A DNA stretch of 64,000 bases from Pisolithus tinctorius (lineage: Eukaryota; Basidiomycota; Agaricomycetes; Boletales; Pisolithaceae): positions 5,208,001-5,272,000 of the forward strand of contig JANFAH010000001.1 of the NCBI GenBank assembly GCA_024663395.1, written 5' to 3'. Position 1 is the stretch's first letter, and every line of letters starts with the position of its first letter. This document shows positions 19,514-28,547 of the stretch, one piece after another. The notes under the pieces were generated by a model, which searched no databases, was not told the DNA's origin, and saw nothing but the letters and a program-made list of their open reading frames with translations. A program made the translations under genes and the position numbers.

Positions 19514-20573
19514 ATGTCCGACTCGAGGCCGATCGCTGTGACCGACAACGACGACGAAGGCCAGGTCATTATTGACTGGACCCAACTGCCTGATGACGAC
19601 ATCAGGTATGACACCGACGACGAGGAGGAGGTGATGAAGGCCAAGGCGAAGGAGAGGAAACAACGAAAGGCAGCTGAACAAGCCCGACGGGAGGAGCAGG
19701 CTCGGCTTGAGGCCGAGAGGGTGGCGAGAGAGCAAGCCGAGGCCGAGAGGGCTGAGAGGGAGAAGGCTGAGGCCGAGAAGGCAGCGCGGGAGGCCGAGGA
19801 GAGGAGAGCGCGCGAGGAGGAGGAGAGGCGGGAGGCCGAACGTAGGTGCAAGGCCGAGACTGGTAAGGGTGATGAGGCCGGGGGGGAGGTGAAGAAAGTG
19901 GTCATGGACCCTGGGTGAGTACTTTTCTAACCTTGTACGTACCCCTCCTGACAACGCTTTTAGTTGTACCTGCTGCGCCCGGGCGAACACCATCTGCGAG
20001 TTCCTCGTGGATGGTAACAAGAAGCGGGTCGCCTGCATATGGTGCAACCTTTCAAAAGGTAAATGCCGGTGGCCTGGAGACAGGAAAGATGCCGAGGCCA
20101 GTCCCAAGATCAAGGCCGACAAAGGGAAGAAGCGGAAGGCCGACGAAGAGACGCCAGAGCCCGGGCCGAGCCAGAAGAAGCGGGCGAAGTCGAAAGCGGT
20201 TGAGGTGTTGGAGATCGATGAGCCTGAGGCCGGAGGGAGCGGGCTGAGGGAGGCCGGCGCTGAAAGGTACTCGGGCTTGGAAAACAAGCTCGAGCGACTG
20301 ATCGAGGCCGCGGGGCTGATTGCCAACAATCTGGCCAGCCTCTTCGAACTTCATGAAACCGCGGTCGAGAATTCAGGCCGCATAGCCGACGCGCTCGAGT
20401 CGCTACTCGACGAGTCCTACGGTTTTGGCATGGCGGTCTCCCCTTCGGACTCGGGCTCATCTGAGCTCGATTCCGAAGAGCTGCGCGAGGAGGCCGAGTG
20501 GCTGAGGACCCATGGTGAGGACGAAGAGGAGGAGACTGAGGGAGAGGATGAGGCCATGGCCGAGGGCGAGTAG
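19514..20573 (+). CDS. Zn(II)2Cys6-type protein encoded antisense inside the chromovirus
   Basis: Two exons, 19514..19914 and 19964..20573, join in frame across a 49-nt GT-AG intron to give 336 residues. The N-terminal part ends in about 85 residues of almost pure Glu/Arg/Ala/Lys, a likely single helix or coiled coil. Directly after the intron comes the six-cysteine cluster (19965..20066), C-x2-C-x6-C-x12-C-x2-C-x6-C, starting CTCCARANTIC and ending CIWCNLSKGKC. A basic KKRAKSK patch, a helical region (LENKLERLIEAAGL) and a very acidic tail follow. The gene faces Pol; the two stops are about 200 bp apart. An upstream in-frame ATG at 19508 or earlier is possible. The CTCC start and overall plan match the gene at 15361 despite little other similarity. 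Confidence 0.8.
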
Positions 20574-20769
20574 TACCTTAGCGTAGGCTTGTAGTTTTTT
20601 CCTTCTGCCAATGTCACGTATCCGGTGTCCGGTGTCCGGTGCCCGGTGTCCGACGTTGTACAGTAGAGCAAGAAAAACAAGAAGGGGAAAACAAAGTAAG
20701 TAAGAGATCAAAGAAAACTAGATACCGATAGAAAACAGAAAAGAAACTGAGGCTGGTTGAAAACGGTGC

Positions 20770-23700
20770 TCATTGGAAGGGGCCAGGTTTATTAGGGTAG
20801 TGGGAATGAAACTCTTGCACGAGTTCAGAGGCATTATCAAGTTCGGTAGCAAGTACCCATGTAGTTTCTTCATCAGTCCCCTCGTAGCCGGTCCACCGGA
20901 CTAAGTATTGAAGCCAACACCGGCGACGCCGGTCGACCTTAGAGTCGAGGATTTCTGCTACCTCGAACTCTAGGTCACCATCGACTTCGACTGGTGGGGG
21001 TGGTGGTTGAGTCCGGTTCGGGATGGTGTTAGGGATGGCCGGCTCGAGTTGGGAAACATGGAAGACCGGATGTACTGCGCGCATTGAGTCTGGCAGGCGC
21101 AGTGTGAACGAGTGGGTACCGGCCTGAGCTATGACCGGGTATGGTCCAAGATTCTTCTCCGAGAGTTTCTTGGAAGGCCGAGTAGACCGGAAGTATTTGA
21201 CTTTGACATATACTTGGTCACCGACCTTGAAGTCCGGAGCCGGCATGCGTTTGGCATCAGCCGGTCCTTGATAGCGCTGTTGAGCGAGAGTCATTTCCTC
21301 CCGTAGGTATTGGTGCAGTGAGTCTAGGTCAACTGCATAGTCACGAGCCCGGGCGGAAGTGAGGTCGTGCTCCGGGTATACTGAGATGTTAGGATGGTAA
21401 CCCTTATTAGCGAAGAATGGTGAGACACCGGTGGTGGCGCTAGGGGCATTGTTGTATGCGAACTCGGCCAGAGGTAATAGGTCGGCCCAGTTGTCCTGCT
21501 GGTAGTTGCAGTACACTCGGAGATATTGTTCTAGAGTCTGGTTGGTCCTTTCGGTCTGGCCATTGCCTTTGGGGTGGTAGCCCGAGGTGAAGTGTAAGCG
21601 CATGTCTAAAGCCTTACCGAGCGACCGGAAGAAATGAGAGACGAACTCCGAGCCTCGGTCTGAGGTTACATGGGCCGGCACTCTGTGCTTCGAAAAGACA
21701 TGGAGTAGGAATAACTTGGCGAGTTCTGGGGCTGTAATAGCGTCGTGGGTTGGGATGAATACGGCCTGCTTGGAGAGCCGGTCAACTACTACAAGGATGG
21801 CCGTGAAGCCGGTTGAGGCCGGGAGCTGCTCGATGAAATCCATAGAGATGGAATTCCATGGTTTCTCCGGCACCAGAAGCTGCTTGAGGAGGCCGTAAGG
21901 CCGATGGCGGGGAACCTTAGCCCGAGCGCAGGCCGTGCAAGACCGGACATAGTCCTTGACGAAGGTCCTGAGGCTGGGCCAGGTGTATTCACGCCGAATG
22001 AGTTCTAGGGTTCGGTTTTGGCCGAAGTGGCCGGATAGAGGGTGGTCATGCTTAAGGCGCAAGACCCTAAGGTGGAGGTCATTTGAGTCCAGGACGTAGA
22101 TCCTTCCATCGAGACGAAGGAAGCCGGTGTCATCTACTGACCACTGGGGATCTGACATGTCGGACAGGCGGATTTGTGAGACCGGGTCGTCCGGCAGTGC
22201 AGTCAGGATGTCATTATGAAGTTTCTCCACATCCATCAGTGCGACTGCTCGTAAGACCGGGTACTCTAGGTATGTGGCGCGAAGGGAGACCGCTAGTTGC
22301 TCTTGGGTGAAGACCGGTCTCAGGTTTTGCAGGTTCACTCGGGCATAGCCGCTATCCCCCTCTTTGGGGTAGACGTCCCATCGTCTAGTCAGGGCGTCGG
22401 GCTTAGCCCCAAGCTTACCGGGCCTGAATCTAATGATCATGTTGAACTGAGACAGGAACTCTGACCAGCGAGCTTGGCGGCGGGTGAGTACTTTAGAGGT
22501 GGAGAAGTACTCGAGGTTCTTGTGGTCGGTAACAACGTCGACTGGTGAGGCCAAGCCCTCAAGGTAGTGGCGCCAGGTCCGGAATGCTTCGAAAATAGCA
22601 AGCAATTCCTTGTCGTGGGTGTCATAATTCAATTCCGGGGCCGTCAGAGTCTGGGAGTAGAATGCAACCGGATGAATCTGGCCGTCGCCGCAAGTAATAG
22701 ACAGAATGCCGGCGATGGCGTAGTCCGATGCGTCGGTCTCGACGGTGATAGGGACCCCGGGGATGAAATGAGTTAAGACCGGTGCGGTGGTGAAGGCGGC
22801 CTTGAGGTTGTTGAATGATCGGCGGCACTCCTCAGAGAAGTTCCAAGGAGCCCCCTTGCGGGTAAGCCGAGTCAGCGGTACGACGATGTCCGAGTAATTA
22901 AAGATAAAGTGGCGGTAGAAATTGGCAAAGCCGAGGAAGGACTGGATGTCCTTGACCTTGCGAGGCTCAGGCCAGTCGCAGATGGTCTGGACCTTTTCCT
23001 TGGACATCGTGAGGCCGGCAGGGGAGAGGTGGAATCCGAGGTATTCGACCGAGTCCGAGTGGAACTCACATTTCTCTGGCTTCGCATAAAGGCCGTGAAG
23101 CCGAAGCCGGTGGAGGACTTCTCGGACATGCTGCTTGTGAGACTCCTTATCTCCGGAGTAGATTAAGATGTCATCTAAGTAGACGACTACGCAGACATCC
23201 AACATATCCGCGAAGATGGTATTCACGAAGCGTTGGAAGGTGGCCGGGGCATTGGTGAGGCCGAAGGGCATTACTAACCACTCGTAAGATCCATACCGAG
23301 TCCGGAATGCGGTCTTCCATTCATTGCCCGGAGCAATCCGGATGAGATGATAGGCATGCCGAAGATCAATCTTGGTGTAGATCTTGGCTCGGCTCGGTGA
23401 ATCCAACAGGTCGGAGATGAGTGGTAGCGGGTATTGGTCTTTCTTAGTGATCTTGTTGAGGCCGCGGAAATCTACACAGAGTCAGAGGGAGCCGTCCTTC
23501 TTTTTGACAAAGAGGACTGGTGCAGCATAGGGGGAGGAGGTAGGCCGAATGAATCCGGTAGTGAGGTTTTCATCGATGAAGGTCCGCAGAGCTTGGAGCT
23601 CCACCGGGGACAGCGAGTAGATTGTGCCGAGAGGCGGGGTAGTTCCTTCTTCAAGCTCTATTTTCAGGTCGTACTCCCGGTGAGGCGGGAGTGCCTTGGC

Positions 23701-24488
23701 CTTGGCCTTGCTGAATACATCAGCGAAGTTGTGGTACTCTTCCGGTACATTGGGTAAGGCCGGAGGAGAAGATGCCGAGGCCAATCGGGCTTGAGCTGAG
23801 TCCGAGGGACGGAGCTGAAGTTGGAACTGGACAGACCCTTCAAGTTTGCAGGCGCGTACAAAGGCGGCTGCATTGATCAGGGAAACAAGAGGGGCCTTCA
23901 GAGGGGTGCGAGCCGGGGAGTCGGAGACCGGTACAGATGGCATGAGGCCGGGTTGGTCACTAGGACCGGGGTCAGGAAGGCCGGTGGAAACTGGACTTAC
24001 AGAGGGTGTCGACGGGGTTGGCATTCCTTGTGCAGGAGTCCGGAATGTTAGACTGCCCAATACCCAATCAATCAACGGATTGTAGCGGGTGAGCCAGTCA
24101 TGTCCGAGGACTATTCTACACTCAGAATCCAACGGGGCTAGATACAGGGTTACCAGGGTGACATCGCCAGACGCGAGGCGGATATTGACATCTACTGCTT
24201 GGGTTATGGTGAAGGTGGACGTTCCATCAAAAAGCCGGAGTCAGATTGGTGAGACCGAGTAAGGGGTAAAAGAGTGTTGATTAGCAAACTGGTTATCTAT
24301 GAAACAATGCGTGGAACCGGAGTCCACTAAAGTATGAAGCCGAGGTATTTCTGGGTTTTCTATAGTGACATACGGGGTCAAAGAGTTCGGACTGAAAAGA
24401 GCGGACGCGTTGAGACGAGCCTCCAAGTTTGCACAACCGGAGTCAACGCAGCTCCCAGACTGTGCGGAGTCCTGGGAGCTGCTACCTA
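20770..24488 (-). pseudogene. Chromovirus Pol (protease, RT, RNase H, integrase, chromodomain), broken by two TGA codons
   Basis: The frame follows Gag by a -1 shift. Protease has LVDSGSTHCFIDNQ. A TGA at 24241..24243 follows SPI. The next part ends the protease (RIVLGHDWLTRYNPLIDW) and opens RT (LFVKKKDGSL), then a second TGA (23482..23484). Downstream all is open: KIDLRHAYHLIRI, VVYLDDILIYS (YLDD active site), RNase H (VETDASDYAIAGIL), integrase zinc region (LSGHFGQNRTLELI ... CTACARAK), core with MDFIEQLP, TSDRGSEFVSHF and NGQTERTNQ, and a C-terminal chromodomain (FEVAEILDSK ... WTGYEGTDEETTW) ending at 20770. Both stops are in one frame. The second falls where the family has Arg after KKKDGSL, so it fits CGA to TGA. 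Confidence 0.9.
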
Positions 24489-24495
24489 TTTTTTT
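24448..24495 (-). promoter_or_regulatory. -1 ribosomal frameshift signal of the chromovirus (slippery site plus hairpin)
   Basis: The sense order is A AAA AAA (24489..24495, Gag codons AAA AAA before TAG), a 6-nt spacer, then GCAGCTCCCAG, a 13-nt loop and CTGGGAGCTGC, a perfect 11-bp stem (24448..24482). A -1 slip leads into the Pol frame with no stop before the protease. This matches the textbook layout of retroviral-type -1 frameshifting. Confidence 0.8.
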
Positions 24496-25865
24496 GTCTC
24501 GGGGGTAGTACCCAAGCCCGAGGCCGGTGCGGCCTCAGTGGTAGCCGCAGCGCGAGCCTTGGCCTTTCCGGTTTTCTTGGGGCATTTGTCAGCGAAGTGA
24601 CCGGACCCTCCACAGAACATGCAGAGGTTTCTGTCTATGCGATGCTTGCGTTCCTCGGGGGTAAGCTTTCCATCTTTGCCGAGTTTGCTAGGCTCAGGCT
24701 TGGATGAATTGCTGTTATTACTATTGCCCGGCTTCGATGAGGCCGGCTTGGGAGAAGGTCCGGAGTTGTTGTTGTTGCCGGCCTTGGATTTGTCTTGGCC
24801 AGTCTTGGGCTGACTATTGTTGCCGGAGCCACCGGACTTGTTGTTACCAGAGTTGGACGAGCCCTGGTGCTTATTCGCCCTTTGGACTTCTTCCTTGCGC
24901 TCCCAATAGCGCGCATCTATCTCCTGGGCGAGGTGGCGGAGCTCGTGAAGCGTCCGGGGTTTGCCAACTCGACAAACTTCGTCCTTAATCCGGTCTGGGA
25001 GTCCGGAGTAGAAGTGGTGGCGCAGCGCACCATCTCTGTAGCCTCGGACTTGCGAAGCAAGCCGATTGAAGTCGACTACGTATTTATTAATGCGCTGACT
25101 TTCCTTCATGTGCAAGTGGTCGAGTTGACTTTCGGCATCAGCAACCGGGTCATGGGGTCCGAAGGTGGTTTGCAATTCTAAGACGAACTCCCTCCAAGAG
25201 TCCATCCAGAGAGGCCGGTCATCGGGGTCGTCGAGTCCGAGTAAGTCCGGCTCGAACCATTCAAGAGCCATACCCTTGAGGTATGACTGGGCGAAGATGA
25301 CCTTGGCGCGGTCGGTCCTAAAAGCCCGGGGACGGTCTTGGAAGTTAAGTTCGCACTGGATGAAGAACGCGCGAAGCTTCTTGGGGTCGGTACCATCAAA
25401 GGTGTCGGGCTCACGTAACTTGGTCCTGCTTGAGGACTCAGGACTAGTACGGGTGTTGCGAGCCAACAGCTTGATGGCCTTTGCGAGGCTGTCGAAGACC
25501 GCGACCGCGGGTTCGGTGTCTGGGTCTGGGAAGTCCGGTTCGTCTTCCGGATCATTATCTTCCAGATTATCATCACCAGGACCATTGTCTTCGGGGTCAT
25601 CATCTTCTGGGTGATCATCATCATCGTCACCCGGCCCATCATCGCCAGGGTCACCCTCGGGGATGGGAGCAGTGGGACGACGTGGTGTAGGAGTATTAGA
25701 TGTGCGGGCTGAAAAGCCCCTGAAGGGACTAACGGGGTCTGGGGAGCGCCTAGTGGTGCCCAAAGCAGCTAGTGCTGTTTCACGGCGAGCCCCACTGGCT
25801 GAAGCGGAGTCGGGGTTAGTGGCAGAACGACCATGGGGAGGTTGAAAACGAGTTTTGGTTGCCAT
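24486..25865 (-). CDS. Chromovirus Gag
   Basis: This 459-residue capsid/nucleocapsid protein appears intact. The N-terminal part has a long acidic Asp/Glu/Pro stretch (DDGPGDDDDDHPEDDDPED). A central retrotransposon-gag region follows (FDGTDPKKLRAFFIQCELNF, WREFVLELQTTFGPHDP). A low-complexity Asn/Ser/Gly/Lys/Pro linker precedes one zinc knuckle, CMFCGGSGHFADKC. The ATG at 25865 is 39 bp inside the 5' LTR. The stop at 24486 directly follows the slippery heptamer. Confidence 0.9.
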   Translation of the reverse strand: MATKTRFQPPHGRSATNPDSASASGARRETALAALGTTRRSPDPVSPFRGFSARTSNTPTPRRPTAPIPEGDPGDDGPGDDDDDHPEDDDPEDNGPGDDNLEDNDPEDEPDFPDPDTEPAVAVFDSLAKAIKLLARNTRTSPESSSRTKLREPDTFDGTDPKKLRAFFIQCELNFQDRPRAFRTDRAKVIFAQSYLKGMALEWFEPDLLGLDDPDDRPLWMDSWREFVLELQTTFGPHDPVADAESQLDHLHMKESQRINKYVVDFNRLASQVRGYRDGALRHHFYSGLPDRIKDEVCRVGKPRTLHELRHLAQEIDARYWERKEEVQRANKHQGSSNSGNNKSGGSGNNSQPKTGQDKSKAGNNNNSGPSPKPASSKPGNSNNSNSSKPEPSKLGKDGKLTPEERKHRIDRNLCMFCGGSGHFADKCPKKTGKAKARAAATTEAAPASGLGTTPETKK

Positions 25866-25903
25866 GATGGTTTAGACCCACACAAGTGGCCAGTCTGAAA
25901 TAC

Positions 25904-26429
25904 TGTTAAGTACGAGGATTGTCCGGGTTGAGTCTGGACCGGAGACCGAAGCAGGCGCGAGGCCGAGGGGTCGGAGTCAAGGATAAAGACGAAGGTACAG
26001 AAGGGTGGACTGGTTGGACTTAGCGACTGAGAGTACAGCGCTATTCCCTTGCGTGGGTCTCAGTCCGAGTCCGAGGCCGAGACGGGGTTATCAGAGGTAA
26101 CTTAGTTGATTTCAGACTGAAGACTACAGGCCGAGTATCTACGAGCTTATATACTAGAGTAGCTATAGTACGGAGACCGGTAATGCCGGTCTCGCAAAGA
26201 TTGCTAAGCAGATTGGTAAGACGAGGATTACTAACGTATGACTAAGGTAACGGAGACCGGGACAGGTGGACCAGGGACAGGACCGGGCAGAGCTTAACCG
26301 AAGTGACAGACACTGCAAAGCAGTGTCTACCGCGCTAGGCCAACTGGAGAAACGGGACAGGCGAGACCGAGGCCGGACTGAGTGAGTGCGAGGCCGAGTC
26401 CGGGCCGGGGTCGGGACACGACTATGACA
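25904..26429 (-). repeat. 5' LTR of the chromovirus
   Basis: This 526-bp LTR holds the palindrome AGACACTGC-AAA-GCAGTGTCT at 26308..26328 and a sense TATATAAGCTC box near 26150. No tRNA-type primer site beginning TGG lies directly against it (sense GTATTTCAGACTGGCC), so priming may be unusual. Confidence 0.95.
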
Positions 26430-28547
26430 GCTCGCCCGATGGTAAGCGGGTGGCGGTAGGGAATGGCGATCTTGACTGGAAAGTGACATAGGAGGCGGGC
26501 GGTCATTGACAACCTGTGTAGAGAAAGAGTAAAAACGGTCCAGCCAATCCTCATGGTCATCAACCTCGGGCAGGTCGAGCTCCGACTGCGGATGGCAGGA
26601 TAAGCCATCAGGGCCGGCATGCTTGTCCGCGGGAACGTGGACGAGTTTGAATGAGAAGAGGAGGATGCCAGCGATCCAGTGATTGATCATCGCGTTAGGC
26701 TGGAGATCTGGGTTATTTATCATGCCCTTAATATACTTTGCATCTACCTCCACAGTGAAGTTAGTGAGACCGAAGATGTATACACGTACCGCGCGCAACA
26801 TGTGGAAGAGACCGTACAACTCAAGCTTAGCCTGGGAGTAGCAGCTTTCCACTTCATTGAGGGTGATGGATCCGAAGCGACTTGGGTACCGTCTGCCATC
26901 TTCGCCAAGCTGGTAGAGGATGTAGCCAACTGCGATGACCAATGTGTTGACTGCTAGAACTACTTCGCGACCGCACTTGTAGTCGATTCTTCAGAGTGCG
27001 GGGGACTTTACAATTTCATCCTTGAGTCGTTGCATGGCAGCGCGTTGTGGCTTGTCCCATGTGAATGGTACGTCTTTCCGCGTGAGCGCGACTAGTGGCC
27101 ACGCGATCTTGGCAAAGTCTTTGATGAAGATGCGTAGCACACTGCAGACACCGAGGAAACCGCGAACCTGTGTCAGGTTGCGGCACTCAGGCCAGTCGCG
27201 GATCTTCTGCACTTTGCTTTCTTCAGGAATGCGACCTTCAACGGTGCACTTGTGGCCAACGATCACAGCGGACGGAGCAGCTAGCATGAACTTCTTTGCC
27301 GAGACGGTGGCTCCAACATTCTGCAAACGCTGAAGGATATGGTTAATGACTATACAATGATTCCAGATAAATTTCTGAATCCCAGGATTCTCCAGGATAG
27401 TCTCATAGGAGCCGTCTGCACGCTGATAGCGGGTGGTCTCGGATTTCACAGGGACGTCATCTATGAAGGGTAGGGTATGATGCGGGATCTCATCCTGGAG
27501 AACAAATGCAGTATCTCCCTGGTATACCTGTACCGCATTTGCATGACCTTGCGGCAGAGTAGTAAGCCGATGTGGTCCGAGGGGGGTACCGAAGGTGGTG
27601 AGGTCGTGGGAATCGACGTGGAGTGTGCACTGGTCATACCCGGAGTAGAGGTCCATCATCACATACACCGCATATCCAGCAAAGGATTCTGCGAGATGTT
27701 CTACGAAGGGCAGAATGGACACATCGCGGATGGTCACTGCATTCAGGGGCTGTAAGTCATGCACAAGGCGAAGAGACTTTCCGTCTTTCTTTACTACGCA
27801 GAACCAGCAGGAGCGGTAAGCCGCTGTAGAAGGTTCATACATGCCGGACTTGATGTGATCTTTAATCATGTCTATGACCTGGGCATGTATCGCGTTTGGG
27901 ATAGGGATATTGCGTTGGACCCAAGGCGTGTGCGGAATCGTAGGAATCTTTACTGGTGGGAAATACTGTTCGTCTAGGTGTCCGCGCTCTGTAATGTCCC
28001 AAGTGAATGCGAGCTCATGGACCGAAACGAGCCAAGTTACGAGTTTAAGTTCTTCTGGCCAAAGCCATTCTGCAGGGTCGAGGTCAAGTTCCGTGGCCCA
28101 TTCGGCAGTGAAGCGGATGCCCAGGGCGAAGTCTGGTGGATGGGTTGGAAGTGGTTGGAGACCAGCGAGCAGGTCGTCAGGCAGGCTGCACACGATGCGG
28201 TATTCTTCCGCCATCGGGGCAGGTACCGTCCGAACCTTCTTGGCAGCTGGCTTGTAAACGAGGGTGCGAACCGTGGGATCTAGTCGATAAACGCTGCCGA
28301 ATGCAGCTATAGCAGAGGGGTTTAGTATTGTCTGAGTGGAAGAGAGGAAAGTGAAAGCAGGCGAGGGTATTCTGGTGGGTATGTTCCGCAGTACAGGTGC
28401 CATGGGTGAAGAGAAGTTCGTCGAAGTGAAGGCTAGGGATGAGACAGTAGGACTGAGGAACGGATAACAGCAGCTAAATAGGAAACAGGACATCTTAGTA
28501 GGCTCTCCCTGACTGTTTGGTGGATCATCGATATTCAAAAACCCCAC
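26430..28547 (-). pseudogene. Pol of gypsy copy 2 (RT and RNase H), with premature TGA and chromovirus insertion
   Basis: The frame opens at an ATG at 28547 (or by frameshift from Gag). It shows RT blocks (VVKKDGKSLRLVHDLQ, MMDLYSGYDQ, LPFIDDVPV), and the tail of RT (IRDWPECRNLTQVRGFLGV) runs to a TGA at 26991..26993. Copy 1 has CGA at the matching codon (1191..1193), so the stop is a CpG transition. RNase H sequence (VIAVGYILYQLGEDGRR) continues in frame beyond the stop to 26430, where the chromovirus begins. Confidence 0.9.

Larger units (their letters stand above)
18851..26429 (-). mobile_element. Chromovirus (Ty3/gypsy with chromodomain), 7579 bp, full length, recently inserted
   Basis: LTRs of 526 bp (18851..19376 and 25904..26429) begin TGTTAAGTAC and end ACTATGACA on the plus strand. 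The target duplication is GCTCG (18846..18850 and 26430..26434), and copy 1 shows the empty site as a single GCTCG. The order read right to left is LTR, Gag, frameshift site, Pol ending in a chromodomain, an antisense Zn2Cys6 gene, a polypurine tract, LTR. By eye the two LTRs differ at 14 positions, all CpG transitions. Two in-frame TGA codons break Pol. It lies in the RNase H-integrase region of the host element. Confidence 0.95.

Noticed and set aside
19369..20329. Minus-strand frame of 313 codons opposite the chromovirus zinc-cluster gene
   Set aside because: It is a Leu/Pro/Ser-rich mirror of a GC-rich gene on the other strand, with no recognisable domain.
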